Origin: an uncultured Anaerolineales bacterium
GTDB taxonomy: Bacteria > Chloroflexota > Anaerolineae > Anaerolineales > Villigracilaceae
NCBI GenBank assembly: GCA_938008865.1
Contig: CALLJA010000246.1
Span: forward strand, 1-15,030
Direction: 5' to 3'
Length of the DNA stretch: 15,030 nucleotides
The translations under genes and the position numbers were made by a program. Below are positions 1 to 9,200 of the stretch, piece by piece. Under the pieces are notes generated by a model, which did not search any database, was not told where the DNA came from, and saw only the letters and a list, made by a program, of their open reading frames with translations. Each line of letters opens with the position of its first letter. The stretch's first letter is position 1.

Positions 1-641
1 ACGGAGGTATCCGTCAGGGTGGCGGTTTCCAGCGCCTGGCGGGTGATGAGGATGCGCCAGTCACGGCCGACATCCATTTTAAGTTGGTTCAGGAAGTTCT
101 CGTCTACATCCACACCGAACTCCACCGAGCCGATGTGGCTGCCGCGGTAGAACACGGGCGTGATGCCGCGCAAGCCCAACCCGCTGCGGCCCATCTCCAG
201 CCCAGTCACTGACAGTTTGCTGCGGTTGGCCTGCAGGACGGCCCCGCGCACACTAGAGAGGTCGTCGCCGAATGCGTTCAGGTCATGCAGGCGCAGGAAC
301 GAGATGGCGGGCGTAAGGTGATACTGGTATTGCGACAACCCGAACTGTTGTTCGATGGTTTCGTAAGTGGGCAGGGTCAACTCGATCAACAACGGGCGGT
401 CGCGCAGGGCGAAAGCCTGCTGGATCTCGGGGTTGCTGGCGGCTTGCAGGGCCAGGGCTAGGGCCAGGTCTTCCCGGCTTTGGATGCGGGTGAGAAAGAT
501 TTGTTCGAAACGGGCGTTGTCGGCTGCGTCGCGGGCGCGGTTGGAGGACTGGTTGATGAGGTAACTGTACGTAAACAACCCGCCCAGCACGGCAAAGAAC
601 ATCAGGAAGGTCGGGATCAGGATCCTCTGTGAAATTTTCAT
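1..641 (-). CDS. Membrane receptor with dCache_3-type extracellular sensor domain (partial, 3' end beyond window)
   Basis: This is the 5' part of a gene running off the left edge; 213 complete codons are visible. The start is ATG at 641-639, forming an ATGA overlap with the stop of the upstream gene, which implies translational coupling. A G-rich stretch lies about 6 bases upstream. Residues 8-29 form one hydrophobic membrane segment. The rest reads as an extracytoplasmic double-Cache domain of the dCache_3 type seen in chemoreceptors and kinases: the run around residues 104-135 (YQYHLTPAISFLRLH, then FGDD) and the GLRGITPVFYRG / GSVEFG stretch at 156-175 are typical of that family. The output half is not visible. 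By analogy with its neighbours it probably continues with a second membrane helix, HAMP and GAF domains, but it could equally be the histidine kinase that this operon otherwise lacks. Confidence 0.85.
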   Translation of the reverse strand, partial: MKISQRILIPTFLMFFAVLGGLFTYSYLINQSSNRARDAADNARFEQIFLTRIQSREDLALALALQAASNPEIQQAFALRDRPLLIELTLPTYETIEQQFGLSQYQYHLTPAISFLRLHDLNAFGDDLSSVRGAVLQANRSKLSVTGLEMGRSGLGLRGITPVFYRGSHIGSVEFGVDVDENFLNQLKMDVGRDWRILITRQALETATLTDTS

Positions 642-2671
642 GACTGCCCCCCGCTCTGGCTGACGGCGCTTCCGCTGTCAGGTTCGTTGAGATTGACGCT
701 GACGAAGGTGCGGGTGGCATTGAAGGCGCGTCCCAACTCGCGGATGGTATTCTGGAGGATACCGTCCACGACCGTTGAACTGCGGATCTGGTTGACGATA
801 TCGGCAGTCTGGCGCTCGGTGGCGGCGCGCAATTGGGCCTCTTGGAACAGGCGGGCGCTTTCGAGTGCGCCGCTCAACTGGTCGGTCAATGCGCCGGCTG
901 CGGCCACTTCGTCTGCAGACCAGGGTGGGGAGCCCTGCGCCTTGCTCAGGCGGATCGCGCCGATGGGCTGTCCGCGCACCTTCATGGGAACCGTCAGTGT
1001 CATGCCATCGTCCAACACTTCGGGCTGAGCCGAGGCGGCCAGCGGCTGCTGGTCAGCCTGGGTGATGCGCACCAGGTTGCCCTGCGAGGTGCTAAGGAAC
1101 CCCAATGTTCCGGAAGCTTTCTGCATGCGCTGCCAGGCGGCCTGGCTGACCTCGCCGTACGCGCGGCGGACGGCTTCAAGCGCGTTCTGGTTCTGCTCAA
1201 ACAGGCGTGCGTTCTCGATGGCCACGGCGATCTGGTCGGCCAGTACCTGCAGGGCATTGATGTCATCCTGGGTGAAAGCGTTCTCGTCCGTACTTTGCAC
1301 ATCCAGCGCGCCAAGTACCTGGCCGCCGGCCGTCAGAGGGAGGGCCAGTTCGGAGCGTGTATTGGGCAGGTCGGGGTTGTCGAAAAAGACGGCGTCGCTG
1401 CCCACGTCGAGCGCGATGCGCGGGTTGCCGGTGCTGGTTACGAAACCCACGATGCCCACCTCGCCAACCTTCAGGCGGTGCCCGCGGGTGAGCATACGTT
1501 GTCCGCCCGTGCTGTTGGCGGCGCGCAGCACGGCGAACTCGTTACGTTCATCCAGCAGGAATATGCCGGTGTGGTAGAAGCCGAAGCGTTCACTAATCAA
1601 CTGCGTTACCTGAGCCAGCAACTGGTCGAGGTTGCGCAATTTGGCGGCGGCGCTGCCGATCTCGGCTGCCGTCTGGATCTGGACGGCACGGCGCTCCAGG
1701 TCGCGGGTACGGTCGGCCACGCGCTCTTCCAACTGGCTTACCATGTTGTCCATTTCGGAGGCCATGCGGTCGAAGGCCGTGCCAAGCTGGCCGATCTCGT
1801 CCTCGCGCTTGAGGGAGGTGCGCGCCTGCAAGTTGCCGCGCGTGATCTCCAGAGCGGTATTAGCCACAACGGTGAGCGGATTGGTGAGGGTACGCGCCAT
1901 CACGACGCCGATTATGCTGCCAAACACCGTAACGGACGCACCCAGCACGATGGTGGCCAGCCGCAGAGATTCAATCAGGCCGTAGACCGCAAAAGGGGCG
2001 CTCGAAAGGATACCCTCGTCGGTCAGTGTATTGCGGATGATGGTGATGCTCATTACGCCAAGCAGGACGGCCACGATCAGCGTGATGGTGGCGATGGCAT
2101 TCGCGATCTTGGGGCCGAGACCGATGCTGCGCCCCTGGAAAATAATCAGCAGGATCTGGAAGACAAAAACGAATTCAGCCAGGATATAGGCGGCCTGCAC
2201 GGTATCTTCGGGGGTGGCCAGGCGGGTGTAGAAACGGCCGGCGAAGGCATCGAATATCACGATCAGGCTGCCCGCTATATAACCGAACAACATGGCGATG
2301 TCGGCCCGCTGGATCGACAGGGTCAGCGTGCCAATGACCGAGACCAGGATGGCGGCCAGCGCCCCGAACGGCAGGCCGAGGTCCTGGCGCAGGATCGTGC
2401 GGACAATCGCCATAAGGATGATTCCGGTCAGCAACAGCCAAACCGCGCGTTCCACCCGTCCGCGCATCGACCAGACCAGGCTGATAATGCTCAGGATCAT
2501 CAGACTGACCAGCATCGCTATTTCCATCCCAACTGTCAGATTGAGGGCGCCGAGACTCGCGAGCAGCTGCGACAGGTTGAGAAACGAAATGGATATGATC
2601 GCAATGCAGGCAAAGACGGCGTTGCGCTGTTCGCGGCTCATCGAGGGGAAGGAAAATTCCGTGGTGCTCAT
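638..2671 (-). CDS. 8TM-HAMP-GAF membrane sensor protein without catalytic output domain
   Basis: A 677-residue protein. About eight hydrophobic segments fill residues 20-259. A HAMP domain follows at about 257-311 (conserved DEIGQLGTAFDRMA), then a coiled coil at 311-345 (LEERVADRTRDLERR). A complete GAF domain spans about 345-490; it carries the FGFYHTGIFLLDE start, GHRLKVGEVGIVGFV, FFDNPDLPNTRSELALPL and LADQIAVAIENARLF elements. A shortened GAF-like module (about 500-608, with W513 and VPMKVRGQPIGAIRL) follows, and then a C-terminal segment at 618-660 resembling the beginning of another GAF. There is no HisKA, HATPase, GGDEF, EAL, cyclase or PP2C domain, so it probably acts as a receptor or scaffold rather than an enzyme. 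The GAF has no evident chromophore Cys or metal ligand and its ligand is unknown. It is 9 bases downstream of the preceding gene and overlaps the next by 4; an AAGG motif precedes the ATG. Role inferred from domains. Confidence 0.9.
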   Translation of the reverse strand: MSTTEFSFPSMSREQRNAVFACIAIISISFLNLSQLLASLGALNLTVGMEIAMLVSLMILSIISLVWSMRGRVERAVWLLLTGIILMAIVRTILRQDLGLPFGALAAILVSVIGTLTLSIQRADIAMLFGYIAGSLIVIFDAFAGRFYTRLATPEDTVQAAYILAEFVFVFQILLIIFQGRSIGLGPKIANAIATITLIVAVLLGVMSITIIRNTLTDEGILSSAPFAVYGLIESLRLATIVLGASVTVFGSIIGVVMARTLTNPLTVVANTALEITRGNLQARTSLKREDEIGQLGTAFDRMASEMDNMVSQLEERVADRTRDLERRAVQIQTAAEIGSAAAKLRNLDQLLAQVTQLISERFGFYHTGIFLLDERNEFAVLRAANSTGGQRMLTRGHRLKVGEVGIVGFVTSTGNPRIALDVGSDAVFFDNPDLPNTRSELALPLTAGGQVLGALDVQSTDENAFTQDDINALQVLADQIAVAIENARLFEQNQNALEAVRRAYGEVSQAAWQRMQKASGTLGFLSTSQGNLVRITQADQQPLAASAQPEVLDDGMTLTVPMKVRGQPIGAIRLSKAQGSPPWSADEVAAAGALTDQLSGALESARLFQEAQLRAATERQTADIVNQIRSSTVVDGILQNTIRELGRAFNATRTFVSVNLNEPDSGSAVSQSGGQS

Positions 2672-2680
2672 GGATAGCCT

Positions 2681-4378
2681 TTACGAGAGAAGGGGGCCCC
2701 TGTGGGGCGAATCGTGGGGCGCGCCGACGGGCTTGGCCCGGGTTTCTTCGGCGGGTTTGGCGGGGTCGAGGCGCACCTCGGCTTCCATCAGGCCAAAGGC
2801 GTTGCGTAGTTCGTTGGCGGCGGTCTGGAGCACGGTTTCCATGTCCAGCGTCTGGCGGATGCGATTGGAGACGCCTGCGATCATCTGGTCGCGGGCGGCG
2901 CTCTTCTGGGTCTCTTCGAGCAGGCGGCTGGTATCCAGCGCCAGCGCTACTTGAGCGGCGATCTCGGCGGCCAGTTCACGCTCCCGTGGACTCCAGGCGG
3001 GAGCGGTCTCCTTGCGGCGCAGGCGGATGGCGCCAATCTCTTGTCCGCGCAGGGTGATGGGCACACGCAGTTCGTGACTATTCTCCCCCGCGGCAGGGAC
3101 GGCAGCGGAAAGCGGGCGCACACCTAGTGTGGTGTATTGGTAGCCCGGCGCGCGGCGCCTGAGATAACCTGCCCAGGCATCGCGTGTCTGGAGGGCAGTC
3201 AGCACCTCGAACTGGCTGATGACCGTCTCGGTTTCGCTGAACAGGCGTGCGTTTTCGATGGCGATGGCCAGTTGGTCGGCTACAGTCTGCATGATTTCTA
3301 CGTCGTCGTCGCTGAAGGCGTTGCCCTTCTCCGATTGAATATCGAGCGCGCCAATCACGTTTCCGCGCACGATCAGGGGCAATGCCATTTCGGAGTGGGT
3401 CAAGGGCAGGTGCGGGTTATCGAAGAACACGGCGTCGGCGCCCGTGTCGAGCGCCACACGCGGACGCCCGCGCCCGGTCACATAGCCCACGATGCCGGTC
3501 TGCCCGACGCCCAGGCGGTGCCCAAGTTGCAGCATCTTCCTGCCGCCTTCTGAGGAGGCGGCTTGCAGGATGGCGAATTGTTTCTTGTCGTCCAGCAGGA
3601 ACAGGCCGACATGGTAGAAGCCGAACTGGTCGGCGATGCTGCGGGTAACGTTGTCCAGCAGGCTTTGTAGGTCGCGAATCTCAGCGATCTTGCGGGCCAC
3701 GCTGGAGGCGGCTTCCAATTGGATGGTCTTGCTGGCGATTTCGGCGGTGCGTTCCTCCACGCGCTTTTCGAGCAGGAATCGTTCCCGCTCCAGGGCCAGC
3801 AGGGATTCTTGCGCGCGTTCCTGGGCGCGCTCGAACTCGCGTTGCAGCAGGTTGATGCCGATGATGGCGATGGCATCGAGCATGACCACAGCCATGTTGC
3901 TGTTGAACCAGTCCCAGCCGGTTCTGACCGGCAGGTCCGTGGTCAGCATGGTTACCTGTCCGGTGATGATCAGCCAGGCCGCCAGGGCGGTGATGCCCAT
4001 GCTGATGGCGGCCGCGCCGATGGCGGCGCGCGGCGAAAGCAGCATGGCTGTGAACACGACTGTGGCAAAGAAGAACGGGCGCGCGTCGCCCCACATGCCC
4101 GTGTCGAACAGGCCGACCACCCCCAGCATGAAAGGCAGGAGGATGAAGATCACGGCGCGTAGGCGGTAGGGCAGCGGCGCAAACGTGACCGCCGCCAGCA
4201 TGGTGTACACACCGATATTGATGAGCGTCGTAATGCGGTCGTTCTGTATGATGATCGAAGGGATCAGAGCAAAGAGGGCCAGAACCAGTGTCCCGCGCAG
4301 GATGACGCGCAGGAAGTTCTCGCGCCAGGATTGCAGCGAGAATTGTTCGACCACAGGGGGGGATTGCTTCAATGTCAT
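2681..4378 (-). CDS. 6TM-GAF membrane sensor protein lacking HAMP and catalytic output
   Basis: A 565-residue protein. Roughly six hydrophobic segments lie within residues 24-178. They lead straight into a long coiled coil (about 179-232, EFERAQERAQ ... EKRVEERTAEIASK) with no recognisable HAMP domain, unlike its paralogues. A full GAF domain follows at about 233-380 (FGFYHVGLFLLDD, GHRLGVGQTGIVGYV, FFDNPHLPLTHSEMALPL, VADQLAIAIENARLF). Next is a shortened GAF-like module at about 395-488 (W402, then LRVPITLRGQEIGAIRL), the shared C-terminal GAF-start segment at 496-537, and a proline- and charge-rich tail of about 28 residues. No kinase or cyclase domain is present. The gene begins 3 bases after the upstream stop codon and ends 9 bases before the next start, so it is deep inside the operon. 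Its GAF is very close to that of the following gene, suggesting recent duplication with replacement of the N-terminal membrane head. Confidence 0.9.
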   Translation of the reverse strand: MTLKQSPPVVEQFSLQSWRENFLRVILRGTLVLALFALIPSIIIQNDRITTLINIGVYTMLAAVTFAPLPYRLRAVIFILLPFMLGVVGLFDTGMWGDARPFFFATVVFTAMLLSPRAAIGAAAISMGITALAAWLIITGQVTMLTTDLPVRTGWDWFNSNMAVVMLDAIAIIGINLLQREFERAQERAQESLLALERERFLLEKRVEERTAEIASKTIQLEAASSVARKIAEIRDLQSLLDNVTRSIADQFGFYHVGLFLLDDKKQFAILQAASSEGGRKMLQLGHRLGVGQTGIVGYVTGRGRPRVALDTGADAVFFDNPHLPLTHSEMALPLIVRGNVIGALDIQSEKGNAFSDDDVEIMQTVADQLAIAIENARLFSETETVISQFEVLTALQTRDAWAGYLRRRAPGYQYTTLGVRPLSAAVPAAGENSHELRVPITLRGQEIGAIRLRRKETAPAWSPRERELAAEIAAQVALALDTSRLLEETQKSAARDQMIAGVSNRIRQTLDMETVLQTAANELRNAFGLMEAEVRLDPAKPAEETRAKPVGAPHDSPHRGPLLS

Positions 4379-4381
4379 GAG

Positions 4382-6298
4382 TTATTCCGCCTTCAACTCG
4401 ATCGTGACCTCGTCCGTGTCGAGGGCGCGGCCCATCTCGCGAGCGGCGGTCTGCAAGATGCCATCGACCGTGTTGGAGGCCCAGATCTTGCTGGTGATCT
4501 CAGCTACCATGCGTTCGCGCCGCGCCAGAATCTGGCTGTCTTCCACCAGGCGGGCATTTTCCAGGGCCAGGGCGGCCTGTGAGGCGATAGCTTCGATGAT
4601 GCTCTTCTCTTCGGGGGTCCAGTCGTCCTCACCGGCCAGGTTGATTTGACCGAGGATCTGGTCGCGCAAAGCCAGCGGTACCTCGATCTCGCGCGCAGGC
4701 TCGTTCGGTTCCATTTCGCCGTTCTCGTAATACAGGTTGCGTTTTTCCTCGGCGATGTTTCTCCACGTGTCGAGCAGGTATTGCTGCTGGATGGCGCGCA
4801 CGTCCTGCAGGGCCTGGTTGGTCTCCTGGAACAGGCGGGCATTCTCCAGTGCGATGGCGATCTGGTTGGCCATGGTTTGCAGGGTCTCGATGTCCTCGGG
4901 GCCGAAGGCACCCTCCTTCGTGGATTGGGCGTCGAGTGCGCCCAGGACGCGGTCGCCCGTCAGGAGCGGCAGGGCGATCTCGGAGCGGGTGTAGGGCAGC
5001 AGCGGATTGTCGAAGCGGACGTGGTTCCCGACCGTGTCCATCACCACTTTGGGCTGGCGTTCACGGATGGCGCTGCCGACCAGGTTCCTGCCTTCGATCT
5101 CCAGGCGGTGTTTGTTTTCGCGCAGGACCCGCCCCGCGTCGCCGGTGGCGCTGCGCAGGTCGGCCCATTTCTCGTCGGGGTCCACCAGGAACAAGGCCAC
5201 GTAGTAGTAGCCGAATTCCTCGGCGATCAGGTTCACCATCCGCTCGATCAGTTCGTCGCTATCGAGGATGGCGCTGATCGCGCGGCTGACCTGCACGGTG
5301 GCGCGCAATTGGGCGGTGCGTTCCTTCACCTGCGTCTCCAGCGAGGTTTGCAGGTTTTCGAGCCGCGCCGCCATGTTGTTGAAGTAGATGGACACCTCGC
5401 CGACTTCGTCCGAGGTGATCACGTCCACGCGTTGGCTCAGGTCACCCTGTTCCACTTTCTGCATGGCCTTGATCAGGTTTTGCATGGGGGTCAGGATGGT
5501 GCGCAGGATCAACAGGGACAGGGCCAGGCCGAGCAGCAGGTTGATCAGGCTGGCGATGATGGACTGGGCACGGAAATCGTCCAGAAGCAGGTTTGCCTGG
5601 CTGCCCGCGCTAATTGCCAGGGTCACATGGCGGTAGCCGATAGGCGCCATGACCAGCGCGCCCAGCACGATCAGGGTGATGCCCGCGCCGACGATCTTGT
5701 TGGCCAGCGGGAACAGGGAGTTGTTGGCGACCTGGTCTTCGAACTGCTGCGGGAGCAGGATCTGCCGCACCGGGCGCATGAAGATATCCAGGACGTGTGA
5801 GCCGACCGCCGAGCCGCCTACCGCAGCCACTAGTCCGCCCAACAGCCCATACACAAATTGATCGGTTGTAATCCTGTAGTTCGCAGACAGATAACCAAGT
5901 AACGGCAGGGTCTGGCCGACCACGGCAACTAGGAAGGTTGTCAGGATGAAACGCAACGGCAGAGAGTTGACTTCCCGCCAGGCGGCGACTTCCTGTTTAT
6001 TGTCGGCCAGGAAGGGCCTGCCCCGCGCCCAGTCATCCAGCCGTTCGACAGCATTTTGGCTGGTGCGGCTGGCCCAGACCGCCATGACGACGTTCCCCAC
6101 GATTACCAGCACCGTGGCTAGGCCTGTCACTGTTCCGATCTGTTCGCGCGTGAACTGGGCGTTGTTCTGGATCAGGTAGAGGGCCACACCGGTGCTTATA
6201 AAGGCCAGAAATTGCACCCCCAGAACGCTGGACATCAAATACCAGCCGCCCAGCCGTTTAACTGCCGCCTGCAGGAAGTTGGAAATGTCGAGCTTCAT
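4382..6298 (-). CDS. 6TM-HAMP-GAF membrane sensor protein without catalytic output domain
   Basis: A 638-residue protein. Hydrophobic segments are near residues 20-42, 55-77, 117-138, 148-168, 205-226 and 252-272. A HAMP domain at about 265-318 (TPMQNLIKAMQKVEQGDLSQ, SDEVGEVSIYFNNMA) and a coiled coil to about 340 follow. The complete GAF domain is at about 343-489 (FGYYYVALFLVDPD, VRFDNPLLPYTRSEIALPL, MANQIAIALENARLF). After it come the shortened GAF-like module (about 500-587, W512, YYENGEMEP, VPLALRDQILGQINL, ENARLVED) and the common C-terminal segment (593-635). The protein ends there with no catalytic domain. The paired-membrane N-terminus plus HAMP resembles the front half of HAMP-containing class III cyclases or kinases, but the enzyme part is absent. 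Its ATG overlaps the upstream stop as ATGA. It is likely a membrane signal receptor whose partner must supply the output; ligand unknown. Confidence 0.9.
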   Translation of the reverse strand: MKLDISNFLQAAVKRLGGWYLMSSVLGVQFLAFISTGVALYLIQNNAQFTREQIGTVTGLATVLVIVGNVVMAVWASRTSQNAVERLDDWARGRPFLADNKQEVAAWREVNSLPLRFILTTFLVAVVGQTLPLLGYLSANYRITTDQFVYGLLGGLVAAVGGSAVGSHVLDIFMRPVRQILLPQQFEDQVANNSLFPLANKIVGAGITLIVLGALVMAPIGYRHVTLAISAGSQANLLLDDFRAQSIIASLINLLLGLALSLLILRTILTPMQNLIKAMQKVEQGDLSQRVDVITSDEVGEVSIYFNNMAARLENLQTSLETQVKERTAQLRATVQVSRAISAILDSDELIERMVNLIAEEFGYYYVALFLVDPDEKWADLRSATGDAGRVLRENKHRLEIEGRNLVGSAIRERQPKVVMDTVGNHVRFDNPLLPYTRSEIALPLLTGDRVLGALDAQSTKEGAFGPEDIETLQTMANQIAIALENARLFQETNQALQDVRAIQQQYLLDTWRNIAEEKRNLYYENGEMEPNEPAREIEVPLALRDQILGQINLAGEDDWTPEEKSIIEAIASQAALALENARLVEDSQILARRERMVAEITSKIWASNTVDGILQTAAREMGRALDTDEVTIELKAE

Positions 6299-9200
6299 GA
6301 GGCTGCCTCGTCCTTGTTGCCGCCGTTCGGCGCGGACGCCACGGGGTTGATGATGATGCGCGCGCGCCGCGCCCCAACCACCTTCATCAATTCGTTGCCG
6401 GTCGTTTCGAGGATGGTGTGAATGTCAGTGGAGCGGCGGATCTTGCTGGTCACCTCGTATAGCTGGCGCTCCCGTTCGGCCTGCGCGCGGATTTGTTCCA
6501 GCAGGCGCGCGTTGGCAATAACCGCCGCCAGGCTTCCGCCCAGCGTGCCGAGCATTTCCTCGTCGCTTTCGCTGTAGGCCGCCACCTGCTCACTTTCCAC
6601 GTTCAACACGCCCAGCAATTCGTTGCGGTACAGCAATGGGACGGCCAGTTCGGAGCGCGTATTGGAACTGACCTGGATGTAACGCGGGTCCTCGCGGGTG
6701 TCGTCCACGCGCAGTGGCCGGCGGTGCGAAGCCGCCCAACCGGTCACACCGCTGCCGAGCGGGATGTGCAACTGGTTGACCTCGTCCGAATAGCCGACCG
6801 AGGCCTTGATCTGTAATTCCTTGCGTTCGCGGTCGAGCAGCAGGATGCTCACACGGTCGCCGCCCAGCGTCACTTGCAGGCCGTTGACTGCGCTGGAGAG
6901 GGCTTCCTCCAGGGTCGTGCCCGAGGCCGCCGAGGTGGTGATGTGGTGCAACAGGCGGTGCTGCGAGAGATGTTCCTGGGTCTCGGAGAACAATTCACTG
7001 TTGGCTACGGCCACGGCCATCTGGTCGGCCAGGATCTGCAGGGTGCGCAGGTTGTCCTCGTTGAAGGCGTAGGGCTGCATGCTTTGCACGTCCAGCACGC
7101 CCAGGATGCGGTCGCCGACCTTGAGCGGGATGGCGGCTTCGCTCTTCGTATCGGGCAGGAGCGGGTTGGCGTAATAGGTCGGGTCCTTGGCGGCGTCGTT
7201 GATAATCAGCATCTCACCGCGCCCCGAGACGTACCCCACGATGGATTTCGACCCGACGCCCAACTTATGCCCGGCGCGTTTCAGCTGCGCGCCCGCTTCG
7301 CCCGTGGCCTCGCGGATGACCGCATGTTCGCCTGGCAGGTCGAGAAGGAAGACGGAGGCGTGGTAGAACGTGAATCGTTCGCGGATCAGGTTGACGGCCT
7401 TGGCCAGCAGTTCGTCCACGTTGAAGGAGCGGCTGACCTCGCGCGCGATCTCAGCGGCGGTTTCGAGTTGGATGGCGCGCAGGCGGCTTTCCTCCAACAG
7501 GCGCACGTTGTAGATTACGCCCGAGACCTGCGCCGAAAGCGCGGAGAGGAATCTCAGGTTGGCTTCAGTGAACGCGCCCTCGTTCTCGGAATCCTGCACG
7601 ATCAGCACGCCGATGGGTTCGCCGTTCAGCACCATGGGCGCGCCCATCCACGACCTGGCTGGGCGGCCGCTGATCTTGGCGCCCATGGCCGCAGCACGCT
7701 TTTCGGTGTCCTCCACCAGCAACAGCGGCTTGCCCGAGTGGATCAGGATCGAGGTCAGGCCTTCCCCGAGCGGGAACGGGTCGATATGCGTGATTCTGCC
7801 GTCTTCATAGGCGTAGGGAATCTGGATGGTGTTGGACTGCGCTTCATACAACGCCACGATGAAACTGTACTCACCGATGATGTTCTGGACCTGCTTGTGC
7901 AAGGTGGTGTACAGGTCGCCCGTATCGGAGGTGGTGGAAACGATCTGACCGATGGAGGTCAGCGCGTTCAGTTCGCGCAGGCGTTCTTCGGTGGCGCTGG
8001 CGGCGTCGATCTTTTCAAGTGTGATCGAGGTCAGGTCGGCCAGGCTGATGTAGGGTTGCAGCGCGGTGCGGTTCAACTTTGCGGTGCGCGAACCGATCAT
8101 GAGCAGCGCGTCCAGACTGTCGCCGCGCATGATGGGCAGATAGGCCACCGACTGGAATCCCAGCGAGATCGGGATGGCCGTCAGCGCGTTGGTGGTCGGT
8201 TTGGATGTCAGGTCATAGATGGATTCGCCCGCCAGCTGGCGGACGGTTTCGGCGGGTGTCAGTTTCAACTCACGCGGCACCGTGTTGACCGACGGGTTGC
8301 GCGTGTCGTTGATGACTTCCAATTCAAGCTGGTTGTTGCGGGCGCGGAAGATGCCGGTCGAGTAGGGCGCGTCCTTGACGGCGGCATTGACGATGGCCAG
8401 CGCCTCAGCTTCGCTCTGCGCCTGGGCGATCTGGCGGCTGGAGCGGTACATGCGTTCAAGTTCCTGGAAGTTGATCTGTGTCGATTCGACCAGGCTGGCG
8501 TTCTGGATGGCGGCCGCAATCTGATTGGCCAGGGTTTGCAGCACGATGATGGCTTCTGCGTCGAAGGCGTTCGGTTCCACGCTTTGCACGTCCAGCACGC
8601 CGAACACCAGGTCGCCCGAGGAGATCGGGATGGCCGCTTCGGCTCGTGTGCTGGATAACAGGCTGTTCTTAAGATGAATGGGGTCCTCGTGTGTGTCCGA
8701 GGCGACGCGCGGCTGGTTGTTAGCCGAAGCCCAGCCCACCACAGAGGACGACCCGACCTCGAGGCTGTGGCTGCGGTCAAGCATTTCCTGTGCCACCGGG
8801 CTGTAAGCCGCGCGGACGACCGCGAACTTGCCGGCGCGGTCCAGCAGGAAGATGGCTGCATGGTAATACCCGAAGCGCTCGACGATCAGGCGCGTGGTGG
8901 TGTTCATCAGTTCGGTCAGGTCGGACGAGGCGGTCATGCCTTTCGCCACCTCGGCCGCCGTGCGGATCTGGCGGGCGCGTTCCTCCACCTTTTGCTCCAG
9001 CGAGCGGTAGAGGCCGCTCAACTCGTCAGCCATCTGGTTAAAGGAATGGGCCAGCAGGCCCAGTTCGTCGCCGCTCTTCACGTGGGCGCGCTGATCCAGG
9101 TCGCCTTCGGCGAATCGGCGCGTGATACCTGTCAGTGAGATGATAGGGTTGATTAACTGGTTGATTCCGCCACTGATGGCCGCGATAGCCAGAATAAACG

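Noticed and set aside
283..720. Minus-strand frame of 145 codons across the junction of the first two genes
   Set aside because: It overlaps two better-supported frames (the dCache_3 receptor and the 3' end of the HAMP-GAF gene) and is Pro/Arg-rich, typical of an off-frame translation.
833..2677. Long plus-strand open frame (614 codons) opposite the 8TM-HAMP-GAF gene
   Set aside because: It is an antisense shadow produced by GC-rich codon bias; the translation is rich in Gly, Gln, His and Asp without any domain, while the minus strand encodes clear TM, HAMP and GAF sequence.
4646..5800. Plus-strand open frame of 384 codons opposite the 6TM-HAMP-GAF gene
   Set aside because: Antisense shadow with low-complexity Gln/Asp/Gly/Val composition and no ribosome binding site.
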